From: Enterobacteriaceae bacterium
GTDB lineage: Bacteria; Pseudomonadota; Gammaproteobacteria; Enterobacterales; Enterobacteriaceae
DNA length: 49,588 nucleotides
Assembly (NCBI GenBank): GCA_031253755.1
Contig: JAIRVT010000010.1
Location: forward strand, 1 to 49,588
Direction: 5' to 3'
The notes under the pieces were generated by a model that did not search any database, had not been told where the DNA came from, and was given only the letters and a program-made list of their open reading frames with translations. Shown here one piece after another: positions 1-9,969 of this stretch. Position 1 is the first letter of the stretch; each line of letters starts with the position of its first letter. The translations under genes were made by a program, and so were the position numbers.

Positions 1-159
1 AGATAAGGGATGAAGAACCGTTTGCCTACATAATCACCACTCTTTTTGATTACCAATAAAGAAAAATTGGCAGTATATTTAATATATTGATGATTATTGG
101 CTGAAATGCATAATGCATAAAAGTAAGCAATATAACAAAGTGATTATGTGGAGAACAAT

Positions 160-909
160 ATGAAGTATCGTTTGGGCGGGGTTGCTCTTGTAGCTGTGTT
201 GCTGGCGGGATGTGCAAGTTCATCAAATAATGAACAAACGCGTTCTGATCCACTGGAGGGATTCAACCGCACTATGTTCAACTTTAATTATAATGTTCTC
301 GATCCGTATGTTTTACGGCCTGTTGCAGTGGTTTGGCGTGATTATCTCCCCATGCCTGCACGAAATGGTATCGGTAACTTTATGAGTAATATTGAAGAGC
401 CGGCCAATATGGTGAATAGCTTTTTGCGTGGTGAGGTTAATGAAGGTGCGAAGCATTTTAACCGGTTTTTCCTGAATACGATTCTGGGTATGGGTGGGCT
501 TATTGATGTTGCTTCAATGGCAAACCCTAAATTGGCAAAACAAGAGCCAACGCGGTTTGGTAGCACACTGGGATACTATAATGTCGGTTATGGCCCTTAT
601 GTCGTTTTGCCCGGTTATGGCAGCGCCACCGCACGTGAAGAAGGGGGAGATATGGTAGATATGACATACCCTGTGCTCAGCTATCTCACGCCTTGGATGT
701 CTGTCGGAAAATGGGTCGTGCAGGGGATTGAAACGCGCGCGCGCCTGCTGGATTCTGATGGGTTGATGAAAAACTCTTCAGATCCGTACCTGATGATGCG
801 TGAGGCTTATTTCCAGCGGCATAATTTCCTCGCGAATGGCGGCAAGTTGACACCGGAACAAAATCCAAATGCAGCTTCTATTCAGGATGAACTGGATTCC
901 ATAGATTAA
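160..909 (+). CDS. mlaA: MlaA (VacJ) outer-membrane lipoprotein, phospholipid transport
   Basis: MlaA is the outer-membrane component of the Mla system, which removes phospholipids from the outer leaflet and passes them to MlaC. The protein has 249 residues, close to the 251 of E. coli. Residues 1-17 form a lipoprotein signal with lipobox LAGC (Cys18) followed by Ala, which fits outer-membrane sorting. The body carries the family's DPLEGFNRTMFNFN stretch near residues 28-41. A GTG lies four codons upstream (148), but ATG160 is preferred because GGAG sits six bases before it. It is convergent with fadL across a shared terminator, as in other enterobacteria. Confidence 0.97.
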   Translation: MKYRLGGVALVAVLLAGCASSSNNEQTRSDPLEGFNRTMFNFNYNVLDPYVLRPVAVVWRDYLPMPARNGIGNFMSNIEEPANMVNSFLRGEVNEGAKHFNRFFLNTILGMGGLIDVASMANPKLAKQEPTRFGSTLGYYNVGYGPYVVLPGYGSATAREEGGDMVDMTYPVLSYLTPWMSVGKWVVQGIETRARLLDSDGLMKNSSDPYLMMREAYFQRHNFLANGGKLTPEQNPNAASIQDELDSID

Positions 910-924
910 ATTTTGGTAGAAATA

Positions 925-954
925 AAAAAAGGATAGCTGAAGCTATCCTTTTTT
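925..954. terminator. Bidirectional intrinsic terminator between mlaA and fadL
   Basis: A ggatagct/agctatcc stem (931-938 and 941-948) is flanked by an A-run on the left and a T-run on the right, so it can end transcripts from both convergent genes. Confidence 0.85.
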
Positions 955-970
955 AGATCAGTAAGGATGA

Positions 971-2335
971 TTAGAATCTGTAGTTAAAACCTACACCAAA
1001 CAGCCATGCAGTGCCTTTGGATTCGAATTCATAAGGTGCGGTAATTCCCAGTTTTTGGATATCTTGTGGTAACTGTTCACTTACATGCACTTTTTTACCT
1101 TTCATATAAGAGATACCAGCATCGATGGAAGCATCTTTATTAAAGGCGTAAGTCGTTCCGGCACTTAACCAGAAACGATTTTGGTCCGGAATAGAGATAG
1201 AACGATTTTGTGCTGGGACTGGGCTTTCATCGAAAGCAACACCGGTACGGAATGTCCAGTTATTGTCGTAGTAGTAAGTGGTGCCCAGTGAAATACGGTA
1301 AGCGTTGCGGAAACCTTCATGTTTTTCAAACAAATCTTGACCACCGTTTTTAGATTTGCCTCTTAACTCTTGGAATTTATTCCAGCCAGTGTAAAGGAAG
1401 CTATAGTGGATCGCCCATTGAGGATCTACCCGGTTATAACCGGAAATTTCCCACATATCAGGCAGATTCAGATCCAATGTACCCCCGATGGTTTTTCCTT
1501 CAAGGCCATTTATGCCAGGAAAGTCGTATGCCGGAACAGGAGGAAGGTTAGGCAGTTCATTGCTGTAATCACCGTTTTTAAACTTCACGTTAACTTTTGA
1601 ACGGTAAGTTAAGCTATAGCGGTTATTTTCATCAAACTGGTACAAAAGACCGGCATTCCAACCATAACCCCAATCTTTACCTTCCAAACGTGCAGCTTCT
1701 GCCGTTGAAGGAATGCCTTTAAACGTTGGAATAAGTTGCTGAGCCCTTTTTGATAGGATTGGCCCAATTTCGCCCATATGACGCACGATTTCAGCATCAG
1801 CATGAACAGCATTAAAACCCAGACCAAAACTAAAATGGTCATTGAATTTATACGCGCCCGCCAAATTCAGGTTCATTGTCTTCAGTGAAGTTTTCCCACC
1901 AATTGAGCCGGCAGTATAGTTATTACTGAATTCTGTGGATAAACCAAAGTTACTTGTGACGGATGCGCCGACAAACCATTGGTCAGTAAGTGGAGTGATA
2001 AAATGCAGGTTTGGTATAAAAGCATGTGGCGCAATATTACTTGCATTAGTACTAGCTTGAGTAACAGGAGATTTGCCAGTGATATCAACACTTGGTTTAA
2101 CGTAAATCAGGCCGCTGGAAAATGTCGGGCTGTTAAATAGCGTCATTGCAGCGGGGTTACGACTCCCCTCAGAAGCATCTTCTGCGACAACACCTGCGCC
2201 AGAATATGCACGGCCTAACCCTGATACTGAATATTCATTCAATTGGAAACCTGCAGCATTAGCATTGGATGATATTACTGCCACTGTTACTGCCACTGCT
2301 AATGTTGAATGTTTAAATAGGTTTTTTTGGTTCAT
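971..2335 (-). CDS. fadL: FadL long-chain fatty acid outer-membrane transporter
   Basis: FadL is a 14-strand outer-membrane barrel that brings long-chain fatty acids into the periplasm. The protein has 454 residues (E. coli 446). A signal peptide ends at ANA (residue 27), giving a mature start [19 protein letters not shown], typical of the plugging N-terminal domain. The NPA box appears as SRNPAAMT. It ends in a C-terminal Phe (FNYRF), the usual barrel signal. The start at 2335 is chosen over an ATG five codons upstream because GAGG precedes it by nine bases. A FadR-like site lies 87-103 bases upstream, in line with known FadR control of fadL. Confidence 0.97.
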   Translation of the reverse strand: MNQKNLFKHSTLAVAVTVAVISSNANAAGFQLNEYSVSGLGRAYSGAGVVAEDASEGSRNPAAMTLFNSPTFSSGLIYVKPSVDITGKSPVTQASTNASNIAPHAFIPNLHFITPLTDQWFVGASVTSNFGLSTEFSNNYTAGSIGGKTSLKTMNLNLAGAYKFNDHFSFGLGFNAVHADAEIVRHMGEIGPILSKRAQQLIPTFKGIPSTAEAARLEGKDWGYGWNAGLLYQFDENNRYSLTYRSKVNVKFKNGDYSNELPNLPPVPAYDFPGINGLEGKTIGGTLDLNLPDMWEISGYNRVDPQWAIHYSFLYTGWNKFQELRGKSKNGGQDLFEKHEGFRNAYRISLGTTYYYDNNWTFRTGVAFDESPVPAQNRSISIPDQNRFWLSAGTTYAFNKDASIDAGISYMKGKKVHVSEQLPQDIQKLGITAPYEFESKGTAWLFGVGFNYRF

Positions 2336-2421
2336 AACCAAAACCCTCATTGTTTAATTATTATTTAACATGCTACTCAAGTAGCTGAGAGCGCGGGATT
2401 GTAGAGTCGCTTTATCACACT

Positions 2422-2438
2422 GACAAATCAGACCAGTA
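2422..2438. promoter_or_regulatory. Putative FadR operator upstream of fadL
   Basis: By eye about 12 of 16 defined positions fit the FadR consensus AACTGGTCNGACCAGTT. The right half (GACCAGT) is intact and the left half is weaker. E. coli fadL is controlled by FadR at sites in its promoter region. Confidence 0.5.
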
Positions 2439-2684
2439 GGAAGTATAGGCCTGATATCGCCATGTGTTGCAAGAATGTTTTCAAAATATGACGAAATTGA
2501 TTATTGAAATGCGATTTAGTTAACAAAAAATAGGCATCTGTCTTAACAGTTCATAAACAAAAATCAAGAAGCGTATTGAGATCAATAAATAGTGAAATAA
2601 ATAATATCAGGCAGTGTAATCACTGGTTATTCAAGAAAAAGTCAACGTAAAATTGGCTGTGATTTTCATCGTCGGAGAAATAAA

Positions 2685-2993
2685 ATGATTGATACAATAA
2701 AACGTTGTAGTGTAGAAAAAAGTGTAGAGGAAACGTCTGCCTGCTGCTGTGTTGATGTGGGTATGGTGATTGATAATGAAGATAAAACAGCCTCTTACCA
2801 ACAGCTGTTTGCCAGTGTTCAGGAAGCAAAAGAAATGCTTAATGTATTGACTAAAAAGGCAAAATCCGTAGAGTCTGCACCTTGCACAATCAAAGATAAG
2901 ACAGAAGAAATTGATGGGAAAGTACAATTGACAGTAGAGTTTAAGTTTAGTTGTCAGGCAGAAGCTATGATATTTCAGCTAGGGTTACGTTAG
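2685..2993 (+). CDS. yfcZ: YfcZ/YiiS family small protein
   Basis: A 102-residue member of the YfcZ/YiiS (DUF406) family, function unknown. In E. coli yfcZ also lies between fadL and fadI, so synteny supports the call. The N-terminus contains a cysteine cluster (SACCCVD, about residues 18-24), and more cysteines lie near residues 67 and 90. There is no signal peptide or membrane segment, so it is probably cytoplasmic. GGAG eight bases before the ATG supports the start. It is divergent from fadL with a 349-base gap. That gap holds the fadL control site and no other gene. Confidence 0.88.
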   Translation: MIDTIKRCSVEKSVEETSACCCVDVGMVIDNEDKTASYQQLFASVQEAKEMLNVLTKKAKSVESAPCTIKDKTEEIDGKVQLTVEFKFSCQAEAMIFQLGLR

Positions 2994-3211
2994 TATTTTT
3001 TTAGATATTCGCTTCTCCACTGTGGGCTAAAATAATCGAAACGGTGGAGAGAAAAATTGTTAATCGTTGTAATTACCCGTTGTTTTTTCATCTTTTTCTC
3101 GCATATTACTTGTGAAAATTGCGTAAACGATAAATATATTAAAGTTGCGCTTGCTCGCATTTTTAATTTATTCCTGTTTGCTATTTTCCAACATTGCGTT
3201 AACAATGCTCG

Positions 3212-3228
3212 GTCAGGTCAGACCTCTT
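3212..3228. promoter_or_regulatory. Putative FadR operator upstream of fadIJ
   Basis: The core GGTCAGACC (3216-3224) matches the FadR half-sites GGTCNGACC exactly, while the outer positions fit less well (about 11 of 16). It lies 60 bases before the fadI start. The 2994-3287 gap has no other convincing feature. Confidence 0.5.
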
Positions 3229-3287
3229 ATGAGGCGGTAAATATTTTTAATCAATTGATATAGTTAATGATGATTGCAGGAGTTGCT

Positions 3288-4598
3288 ATGAGTCGTTCTT
3301 CAACAAAAGTGGCACAACAGAAGGAGCGGGTGGCGATTGTCAATGGGTTGCGCCTTCCTTTTGCAAAACAGGCAACGAACTACCACGGTATTCCGGCTGT
3401 TGATTTGGGAAAAGCTGTTGTCAGTGAGTTGGTCATCAGAAGTGGATTGCCACCAGAGAAGGTCGACCAATTGGTTTTTGGGCAGGTTGTTCAAATGCCG
3501 GAAGCGCCGAATATTGCACGGGAAATTGTATTGGGTGCCGGTTTAAGCGTCAGCACAGACGCTTACAGTGTTTCCCGCGCCTGTGCGACGAGCTTTCAAG
3601 CAATCGCGAATGTGGCAGAAAGCATTATGGCGGGAACAATCAATGTAGGAATTGCCGGCGGTGCTGATTCTTCCTCTGTATTACCCATCGGAGTAACGAA
3701 ATCGTTAGCCCGCACTCTGGTTGATATGAACAAGGCCAAAAGCCTTTCACAGCGCCTTAATTTATTGAGTAAGCTTAAATTAAAGGATTTATTTCCGGTA
3801 TCTCCAGCAGTTGCTGAATATTCAACCGGGCTGCGTATGGGCGATACTGCTGAGCAGATGGCGAAGACTTACCAGATTAGCCGCGCAGCGCAGGATGAGT
3901 TGGCTCATCGTTCCCACGTCTTGGCCGCGAAAGCCTGGGAAAAAGGTTTATTACGTGATGAGGTAATTTCGGCTCATTTTCCGCCATATCGTGAATGTTT
4001 GCTGGAAGATAACAATATTCGGCGAAATTCAGAATTGGCTTCTTATGCAAAATTACGTCCTGCTTTTGATCGCAAATACGGCTCGGTGACTGCCGCCAAT
4101 AGTACGCCACTGACTGATGGTGCTGCCGCTGTTATTTTGATGAATGAATCCGCTGCCAAAGCGCTGGGCATGACTCCGTTGGGGTATTTGCGTAGCTATG
4201 CGTTTTCGGCCATTGATGTTTGGCAGGATATGCTATTAGGGCCATCTTATGCAGCTCCGCTGGCGCTGGATAGAGCCGGAATCACTCTGAATGATCTTTC
4301 CCTTATTGATATGCACGAAGCCTTTGCCGCACAAACCTTAGCGAATTTAAAAATGTTTGCCAGTGATAAATTTGCCCGTGAGAAATTAGGGCGTTCACAG
4401 GCCATTGGCGAGGTGGATATGGATAAATTCAATGTGTTGGGAGGCTCAATTGCTTATGGTCATCCCTTTGCTGCCACCGGAGCCAGAATGGTGACACAGA
4501 CTTTGAATGAGTTACGGCGCCGTGGTGGTGGGCTTGGGTTGACGACAGCCTGTGCTGCGGGTGGATTGGGTGCAGCGATGATATTGGAGGTAGAATAA
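3288..4598 (+). CDS. fadI: FadI 3-ketoacyl-CoA thiolase
   Basis: FadI cleaves 3-ketoacyl-CoA to acetyl-CoA and a shortened acyl-CoA; it is the thiolase of the second, FadIJ, beta-oxidation complex, which in E. coli also works anaerobically. From ATG3288 the protein has 436 residues, equal to E. coli FadI. Visible catalytic residues are Cys99 in SRACATSFQ, His392 in YGHPFAATG and Cys422 in [12 protein letters not shown]3288 is preferred over an in-frame ATG at 3267 because AGGAG ends five bases before it and the protein ends then align with the family. The stop codon overlaps the fadJ start by one base, so the two are translationally coupled. Confidence 0.97.
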   Translation: MSRSSTKVAQQKERVAIVNGLRLPFAKQATNYHGIPAVDLGKAVVSELVIRSGLPPEKVDQLVFGQVVQMPEAPNIAREIVLGAGLSVSTDAYSVSRACATSFQAIANVAESIMAGTINVGIAGGADSSSVLPIGVTKSLARTLVDMNKAKSLSQRLNLLSKLKLKDLFPVSPAVAEYSTGLRMGDTAEQMAKTYQISRAAQDELAHRSHVLAAKAWEKGLLRDEVISAHFPPYRECLLEDNNIRRNSELASYAKLRPAFDRKYGSVTAANSTPLTDGAAAVILMNESAAKALGMTPLGYLRSYAFSAIDVWQDMLLGPSYAAPLALDRAGITLNDLSLIDMHEAFAAQTLANLKMFASDKFAREKLGRSQAIGEVDMDKFNVLGGSIAYGHPFAATGARMVTQTLNELRRRGGGLGLTTACAAGGLGAAMILEVE

Positions 4599-6811
4599 TG
4601 GCTCAGGATGAAAAAGAGACAATGTCAGCGATGCTATCTATATCAGAAACGAGTGCAATACCAGAAACACAATCGGTATTCGGTTTTTCTGTCAGAGACG
4701 ACAAAATTGGCGTCATTACAATTGATGTACCGGGTGAGAAGGTCAACACACTGAAAGCAGAATTTGCTGAACAGTTTTTGACTGTTTTTGAAAAAGCACA
4801 ATCGGTTTCGGGTCTGAAAGGTTTAGTCATTATCTCCGGTAAGCCAGATACCTTTATCGCGGGTGCAGATATCACCATGATTGCTGGTTGCCAGACTGCC
4901 CAAGAAGCCACGGAATTGGCAGTAAAAGGTCAGGAATTATTCAACCGGATTGCCGATTATTCTTTACCCATCGTTGCCGCCATTCATGGCGCATGTTTAG
5001 GGGGAGGGCTGGAGTTAGCCTTAGCCTGTCATGCACGGGTTTGCTCTCTGGATGACAAAACCCGGCTTGGTTTACCGGAAGTTCAGCTTGGGCTATTACC
5101 CGGTTCGGGGGGGACTCAGCGGTTGCCTCGCTTAATCGGCGTCAGTTCGGCATTGGACATGGTACTGACAGGCCGCCAGCTTAAAGCAAAGCAGGCAAAA
5201 CGTCTGGGTGTTGTCGATGATGCCGTGCCGTTAGATATTTTGTTGGATGTGGCTGTTCAATATGTCAAGAAAGGGGTAAAAGGCATTGCCAAACGCAAAC
5301 CATTAGCATGGTCACAGCGTCTTTTGGCAAGTTCTCTTGGCAGGCCACTCTTGTTCCAGATGGTTCAGAAAAAGACACGGGCAAAAACGCACGGCCATTA
5401 TCCGGCCGCTGAACGGATTATTGATGTGATTCGCATCGGGCTGGAGAAAGGACAAAATGCGGGTTTTCAGGCGGAAGCCAAAGCATTTGGTGAATTAGCG
5501 ATGACGCCGGAATCGGCAGCTTTACGCAGCCTGTTTTTCGCCGCCACTTCGTTGAAAAACGAAACCGGATCTTCAGAACAACCGGCTAACATTAAACACG
5601 TTGGTATCTTAGGTGGTGGTTTGATGGGCGGTGGCATTGCTAATGTTACCGCTACCCGAGGTCATTTGCCTGCCCGGATCAAAGATATTAATGATAAAGG
5701 AATTAATCAGGCGCTGAAATATACTTGGGATCTGCTCTCTAAGCGCGTAGCAAAAGGGCGTTTGAAGTCTTCGGAGCGTTCTCGCCAGATGTCCCTGCTT
5801 TCTGGTACAACGGATTATAGTGGCTTTAAGCAAACTGATATTGTGGTTGAAGCGGTATTTGAGGATTTGGCGCTGAAACGCAAAATGGTTTCGGAAATTG
5901 AAGCTCATGCAAAACCTGAAACTGTTTTTGCTTCTAACACGTCTTCATTGCCCATTCACCAAATTGCAGAAATTGCGAAGCGGCCGGAGAATGTCATCGG
6001 TCTTCACTATTTCAGCCCTGTCGATAAAATGCCACTGGTAGAGGTGATTCCACATGCAGGAACCAGTGAAAAAACGATTGCGACCGCAGTAGCGCTGGCG
6101 AAAAAGCAGGGTAAGACAGCCATTGTTGTGGGCGATAAAGCCGGGTTTTATGTTAACCGAATTTTATCTCCGTACATCAATGAAGCGGGTTATTGCCTGC
6201 TGGAAGGTGAACCGGTTGAACATATTGACAAAGCATTAGTCGATTTTGGTTTCCCGATTGGGCCAATCAATTTGTTGGATGAAGTCGGCATTGATGTTGG
6301 CACCAAAATTATTCCTGTTTTGGTGGAACAATTAGGAAATCGATTCGCTGCCCCGGCAGTTTTGAGCGCCGTCTTAAATGACAATCGTAAAGGCAAGAAG
6401 AACGGTCGTGGTTTTTATTCCTATGAAACCAAAAAGAATAAAATTTGGCTGTTTGGAAAAAATCGTAAAAAAGAGGCTGATCCGGCTATTTATACCCTGT
6501 TAAAAATTAAGCCTAATGCCAAAATGTCATCGTCAGACATCGCCCAGCGCTGTTTAATGCTGATGCTGAATGAAGCTGCCCGCTGTCTGGAAGAAGGCAT
6601 TATCCGCAGCCCTCGTGATGGTGATATTGGTGCGGTGTTTGGCATCGGTTTCCCGCCATTTTTGGGAGGGCCATTCCGTTATATGGACAAACTTGGCAGT
6701 AGTAAAGTGGTGGATATTTTGCGTTATCTGGAGCGGCAGAACGGAGAAAGATTTGCGCCTTGTGAATATCTAATCCAAATGGCTGAACAGAATAAAAAGT
6801 TCTATCAGTAA
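4598..6811 (+). CDS. fadJ: FadJ multifunctional enoyl-CoA hydratase / 3-hydroxyacyl-CoA dehydrogenase
   Basis: FadJ is the alpha subunit of the FadIJ complex. The crotonase domain (about residues 30-210) has [19 protein letters not shown] with Glu139 and [16 protein letters not shown] with Glu161, the two expected catalytic glutamates. A linker leads to the NAD-binding fold ([11 protein letters not shown], 337-347) and the dehydrogenase active-site region with His470 in [16 protein letters not shown]. The length is 737 residues, against 714 in E. coli. The extra length is an N-terminal tail of about 25 residues, and starts at codons 9 or 12 are also possible. ATG4598 has GGAGG upstream and overlaps the fadI stop. 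Confidence 0.96.
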   Translation: MAQDEKETMSAMLSISETSAIPETQSVFGFSVRDDKIGVITIDVPGEKVNTLKAEFAEQFLTVFEKAQSVSGLKGLVIISGKPDTFIAGADITMIAGCQTAQEATELAVKGQELFNRIADYSLPIVAAIHGACLGGGLELALACHARVCSLDDKTRLGLPEVQLGLLPGSGGTQRLPRLIGVSSALDMVLTGRQLKAKQAKRLGVVDDAVPLDILLDVAVQYVKKGVKGIAKRKPLAWSQRLLASSLGRPLLFQMVQKKTRAKTHGHYPAAERIIDVIRIGLEKGQNAGFQAEAKAFGELAMTPESAALRSLFFAATSLKNETGSSEQPANIKHVGILGGGLMGGGIANVTATRGHLPARIKDINDKGINQALKYTWDLLSKRVAKGRLKSSERSRQMSLLSGTTDYSGFKQTDIVVEAVFEDLALKRKMVSEIEAHAKPETVFASNTSSLPIHQIAEIAKRPENVIGLHYFSPVDKMPLVEVIPHAGTSEKTIATAVALAKKQGKTAIVVGDKAGFYVNRILSPYINEAGYCLLEGEPVEHIDKALVDFGFPIGPINLLDEVGIDVGTKIIPVLVEQLGNRFAAPAVLSAVLNDNRKGKKNGRGFYSYETKKNKIWLFGKNRKKEADPAIYTLLKIKPNAKMSSSDIAQRCLMLMLNEAARCLEEGIIRSPRDGDIGAVFGIGFPPFLGGPFRYMDKLGSSKVVDILRYLERQNGERFAPCEYLIQMAEQNKKFYQ

Positions 6812-6837
6812 GTTATCGCACTTATAAGATTCATTAT

Positions 6838-6867
6838 ATCGGCTCTATTAATCAAAGGGCCGATTTT
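6838..6867 (+). terminator. Probable terminator after fadJ
   Basis: An eight-base stem atcggctc/gggccgat (one G-T pair) is followed by TTTTC, 27 bases after the fadJ stop. The rest of the gap to 7040 is AT-rich, with no gene seen. Confidence 0.6.
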
Positions 6868-7040
6868 CATAATAATATAGAATTGTTTCTTATTATTAGA
6901 ATATATTTACTCCTTATTTGAGTGGAAAAAATAATAATCAATAAACCAAGAATAGTTATTTTCTTAAAACAATAGATTAATCAAAAAATATAAAACATTT
7001 TGGTTACATAAGAAAAAATAATAAAATCAGGTTAATAATC

Positions 7041-7251
7041 TATACCCTATGGATTTCGAGTTGCATCGCTTGCTGCAAGTGAGTAACAAATTCGGCGGGA
7101 ACGAATTTGAACAACAGTAGGCTGGCCTTCGGTGAGAGGCAGGAAGTCTCTCATAATTCCCTGAGCATAGATAACCGTATGTTTATAAAAACACGGCGAT
7201 TGGGGGGAGCGAGCGAAGCCAACGAAGAGGCAGCTTGAAAGACAACGGGTA
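7041..7251 (+). repeat. ERIC-like intergenic repeat, long copy
   Basis: The element opens with tataccctatggatttcgag and closes with cttgaaagacaacgggta, giving short terminal inverted ends (taccc...gggta). The right part, with gcgattggggggagcgagcg then gccaacgaagaggcag, resembles the ERIC core as remembered. At 211 bases it is longer than the roughly 127-base classic ERIC, so it carries an insertion or is a longer subtype. It ends 17 bases before sixA and may shape the 5' end of that transcript. Confidence 0.7.
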
Positions 7252-7268
7252 AAACTCAATGGTGAATT

Positions 7269-7754
7269 ATGTACGTTTTTATTATGCGTCATGGTGATGC
7301 GGCTTTTGATTCAGTCAGCGATGTAACGCGAGAATTGACTCAACGTGGTTGTCAGGAATCAGAGAAAATGGCGCATTGGCTTTCACGGCAGTTGCCTGAT
7401 ATCGAGTCTGGTATAGATCATGTTTTAGTCAGCCCTTACATTCGTGCCGTGCAAACGTTAAACGTTGTTCGTGAGAATCTGGCACTCCCTGACAGCAAAG
7501 AAGTGCTAAACGAGCTAACGCCATCGGGTAATGTCGCACTGGTCGCGAGTTACTTACATGTTTTGGCAGAGCAGGGGAAAAAAGCGGTGCTGTTAGTGTC
7601 GCATCTGCCTTTGGTGGGTTATTTGGTCTCTGAACTTTGCCCCGCGCAAGCGCCACCTATGTTTACCACGTCAGGTATTGCTTGTGTCGAGTTGGATACG
7701 CAGACCCAGAAAGGCTGCCTGTTATGGCAAACCTCTCCGGCGCAATTAAATTAG
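7269..7754 (+). CDS. sixA: SixA phosphohistidine phosphatase
   Basis: SixA removes phosphate from phosphohistidine. It was first described for the HPt domain of ArcB and later for the nitrogen PTS protein NPr. The 161-residue protein starts with the phosphoglycerate-mutase-like RHG motif (MYVFIMRHGDA, catalytic His8). A second conserved histidine is in LLVSHLPLVGY. The length matches E. coli SixA (161). GGTGA lies just before the start. It sits between two ERIC-like copies and keeps the fadJ-sixA-smrB neighbourhood seen in relatives. Confidence 0.95.
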   Translation: MYVFIMRHGDAAFDSVSDVTRELTQRGCQESEKMAHWLSRQLPDIESGIDHVLVSPYIRAVQTLNVVRENLALPDSKEVLNELTPSGNVALVASYLHVLAEQGKKAVLLVSHLPLVGYLVSELCPAQAPPMFTTSGIACVELDTQTQKGCLLWQTSPAQLN

Positions 7755-7770
7755 CAAAATAGCGAAAGCT

Positions 7771-7811
7771 TATACCCTATGGATTTCGAGTCTTGAAAGG
7801 CGACGCGTATA
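7771..7811. repeat. ERIC-like miniature copy, ends only
   Basis: These 41 bases carry the left end (tataccctatggatttcgag) joined directly to the right end (cttgaaaggcgacgcgtata) of the element at 7041-7251. They look like an internally deleted copy. It abuts the smrB stop codon on the minus strand. Confidence 0.75.
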
Positions 7812-8354
7812 TTAGCGCTGTATAAAGTCATCCTGCTCGACCAGAATAAGCAATGCAGCGCTTCCTCCCCATTCTTTGGGTGCCTGATGAAAAGCAATAA
7901 TATCAGGATGTTGGGCGAGCCATAATGGTGTTTGCTGTTTGAGAATATGTTTACCGTAACCATGCATAATGCAGGCGCAATAGACATGTTCACGACGACA
8001 AGCTGCGATCAATGCGCCAATTTCCTGTTTAGCCTGTGACTGGGTTAATCCGTGTAAATCCAAAAAAAGTTCAGGAGAATAATCTCCCCGCCGCAATTTC
8101 TTCAATTCATAATGGTTGGCACCTTCACGCACATAGCGAGCCGGGCCATCCATATCAAGATTGGGCTGGAATTCATCAGAAAAATAGTAACTGGCATCAA
8201 CCTGTTCTTGTATCAGGCGTTCAGGTGCAACTTGGCTGATTTTTTTTCTTTTGGGAGAATGTAAAACCTTATCTTGGGTAACCTGACGAGTTCCAGCGAC
8301 TGATGTTCTAAACAGACTAATGTCTTCTTCATTTAATGTTATTTTCTTCTTCAT
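7812..8354 (-). CDS. smrB: SmrB, SMR-domain ribosome rescue endonuclease
   Basis: SmrB cuts mRNA between collided ribosomes and so starts rescue of the lead ribosome. The protein has 180 residues (E. coli 183) and begins [11 protein letters not shown]. The N-terminal extension leads to the SMR domain with DLHG (99-102) and HGYGKHIL (131-138), the two family signatures. It faces sixA. In E. coli the divergent neighbour is prmB; here it is the hut cluster, so synteny breaks upstream of smrB. The C-terminus ends next to a miniature repeat and differs from the E. coli tail. Confidence 0.95.
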   Translation of the reverse strand: MKKKITLNEEDISLFRTSVAGTRQVTQDKVLHSPKRKKISQVAPERLIQEQVDASYYFSDEFQPNLDMDGPARYVREGANHYELKKLRRGDYSPELFLDLHGLTQSQAKQEIGALIAACRREHVYCACIMHGYGKHILKQQTPLWLAQHPDIIAFHQAPKEWGGSAALLILVEQDDFIQR

Positions 8355-8511
8355 TACCGACTAATTTATTAACAACTTTTGGCAAGTGTACCTGATTTTT
8401 TATCATTTTGCTTAAATGTTATTACACCATATAACCATAACTATTTGATGGATATTTATTGCATCCGTCAATTTAATTCACCCGTGTTTAATCTCTTTTG
8501 AATACGGAAAA

Positions 8512-8557
8512 AACGGTGGATGGCTTTTTCAATTGCTAACGTCAAAAAACCACCGTT
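8512..8557. repeat. Imperfect 46-base inverted repeat in the smrB-hutI gap
   Basis: AACGGTGG (8512-8519) pairs with CCACCGTT (8550-8557), and inside lies a further run of Ts opposite As. The structure lies 102 bases upstream of hutI. It could be a folded leader, a terminator or a repeat relic; nothing in the sequence decides between these. Confidence 0.5.
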
Positions 8558-8609
8558 CTCCCACTTATTTATAAAATAAATTGACAAAATTTTTTGGTTA
8601 TAAAATAAA

Positions 8610-8619
8610 TGTATATACA
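8610..8619. promoter_or_regulatory. HutC operator upstream of hutI
   Basis: The perfect palindrome TGTATATACA, followed by AG, matches the core of known HutC operators (hut box). It lies 40 bases before the hutI start and downstream of a TTGACA (8581-8586) that could be a -35. The -10 is not clear. The same ten bases occur before hutU, which supports common control. Confidence 0.8.
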
Positions 8620-8658
8620 AGCTGACATTAACAAGAAAAAAGTAACGGAGAGAAACGA

Positions 8659-9933
8659 GTGTCAATTAAATTGCAAGATATTGAACTGAAAGATAGCGAT
8701 ATTATCTGGTGTAACGGCAGGCTCGCCACCATGAACCCAACGATCAGTAATGCAGAGGGTAAGCATAACTATGGCATTCTGGAGCAGCATGATTTGATCG
8801 TCAGGGAGGGCAAAATTCTGGCGGTTTTGCCAACGGAAAAAGTTCCCGCCAACCATTGTAAAGTGATTGATGCAGGGCAGCGATTAATCACTCCCGGCCT
8901 GATCGATTGCCACACGCATTTAGTTTTTGGTGGCAATCGGGCATCGGAATGGGAACAGCGCCTGAATGGTGTTTCTTATGCCGAAATCAGTGCCAAAGGC
9001 GGAGGAATCAATTCTACCGTCAATGCGACACGAGAAAGCTCAGCCCAGCAGCTAGAAACGGCAGCGCAAAAACGGCTCAATGCTTTGATTGCTGAAGGTG
9101 TGACAACCATCGAGATGAAATCCGGTTATGGATTGGATCTGGAAAATGAAGAGAAACAACTGCGTGTCATTCAGGCATTAGGGCAAAAAAACCCGATTGA
9201 AATCAGCCCGACATTGCTTTCCGCCCACGCAGTTCCCCCTGAGTACCAGCACAATCCTGATGCTTATATCGATTTCGTCTGCAACACCATTCTTCCCGCG
9301 CTTTGGCAAAAACAACTGTTTGAATCTGTCGATGTATTCTGCGAAACCGTTGGTTTTAGTCTTGAACAGACCAAACGTGTCTTCGATAGCGCTAAAAAAC
9401 TGAACATTCCCGTTAAAGGGCATGTCGAGCAACTTTCCAATTTGGGCGGCAGCGAACTGGTGGCGGGCTATCACGGGTTATCGGTTGATCATATCGAATA
9501 TCTGGATGAAAAAGGGGTTTCAGCCATCAGCCATAGTGAAACCGTGGCGGTTTTATTACCGGGTGCCTTTTATTTCCTGAAAGAAACACAGCGCCCGCCG
9601 ATCACTTTATTGCGCCAATATCGCGTACCGATGGCGATTTCAACCGATTTTAATCCGGGCACCAGTCCTTTTACCTCTTTGCGCATGATGATGAATATGG
9701 CTTGCGTTCAGTTTGGCCTAACGCCGGAAGAAACATGGCAGGGCGTCACCATTCATGCAGCACAGGCATTAGGGCGCTCAGCGAGTCACGGCCAGCTGGT
9801 CGCAGGTTATATGGCGGATTTTGTTGTCTGGGATGCACAGGAACCTGTCGAGATATTATACGAACTTGGGCGTAACCCATTAGTTTACCGGGTTTATCGT
9901 GGCGTGATTTCGCATCATGCCAATCATGTATAA
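8659..9933 (+). CDS. hutI: HutI imidazolonepropionase
   Basis: HutI hydrolyses imidazolone-5-propionate to N-formimino-glutamate, step three of histidine breakdown. The 424-residue protein belongs to the amidohydrolase metal-dependent superfamily. The metal-binding HxH is His85-Thr-His87 in [12 protein letters not shown]. Other conserved pieces are [18 protein letters not shown] and [11 protein letters not shown]. The start is GTG, supported by GGAG eight bases before it. It heads the hutI-hutG-hutC group behind a HutC operator and should be induced when urocanate relieves HutC. Confidence 0.96.
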   Translation: MSIKLQDIELKDSDIIWCNGRLATMNPTISNAEGKHNYGILEQHDLIVREGKILAVLPTEKVPANHCKVIDAGQRLITPGLIDCHTHLVFGGNRASEWEQRLNGVSYAEISAKGGGINSTVNATRESSAQQLETAAQKRLNALIAEGVTTIEMKSGYGLDLENEEKQLRVIQALGQKNPIEISPTLLSAHAVPPEYQHNPDAYIDFVCNTILPALWQKQLFESVDVFCETVGFSLEQTKRVFDSAKKLNIPVKGHVEQLSNLGGSELVAGYHGLSVDHIEYLDEKGVSAISHSETVAVLLPGAFYFLKETQRPPITLLRQYRVPMAISTDFNPGTSPFTSLRMMMNMACVQFGLTPEETWQGVTIHAAQALGRSASHGQLVAGYMADFVVWDAQEPVEILYELGRNPLVYRVYRGVISHHANHV

Positions 9934-9969
9934 CAAAGCAAAATGATAAAGAACACAGGAGGATATCAC

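Noticed and set aside
1..147. Gene at the left edge
   Set aside because: The frames are short and AT-rich without a ribosome site. This is probably the mlaA upstream region.
3057..3263. 68-codon open frame upstream of fadI
   Set aside because: It lies in the fadIJ promoter region and covers the FadR-like site. The composition looks non-coding and no ribosome site or known protein fits.
7047..7292. 81-codon minus-strand frame before sixA
   Set aside because: It lies inside the ERIC-like element and is explained by the repeat.
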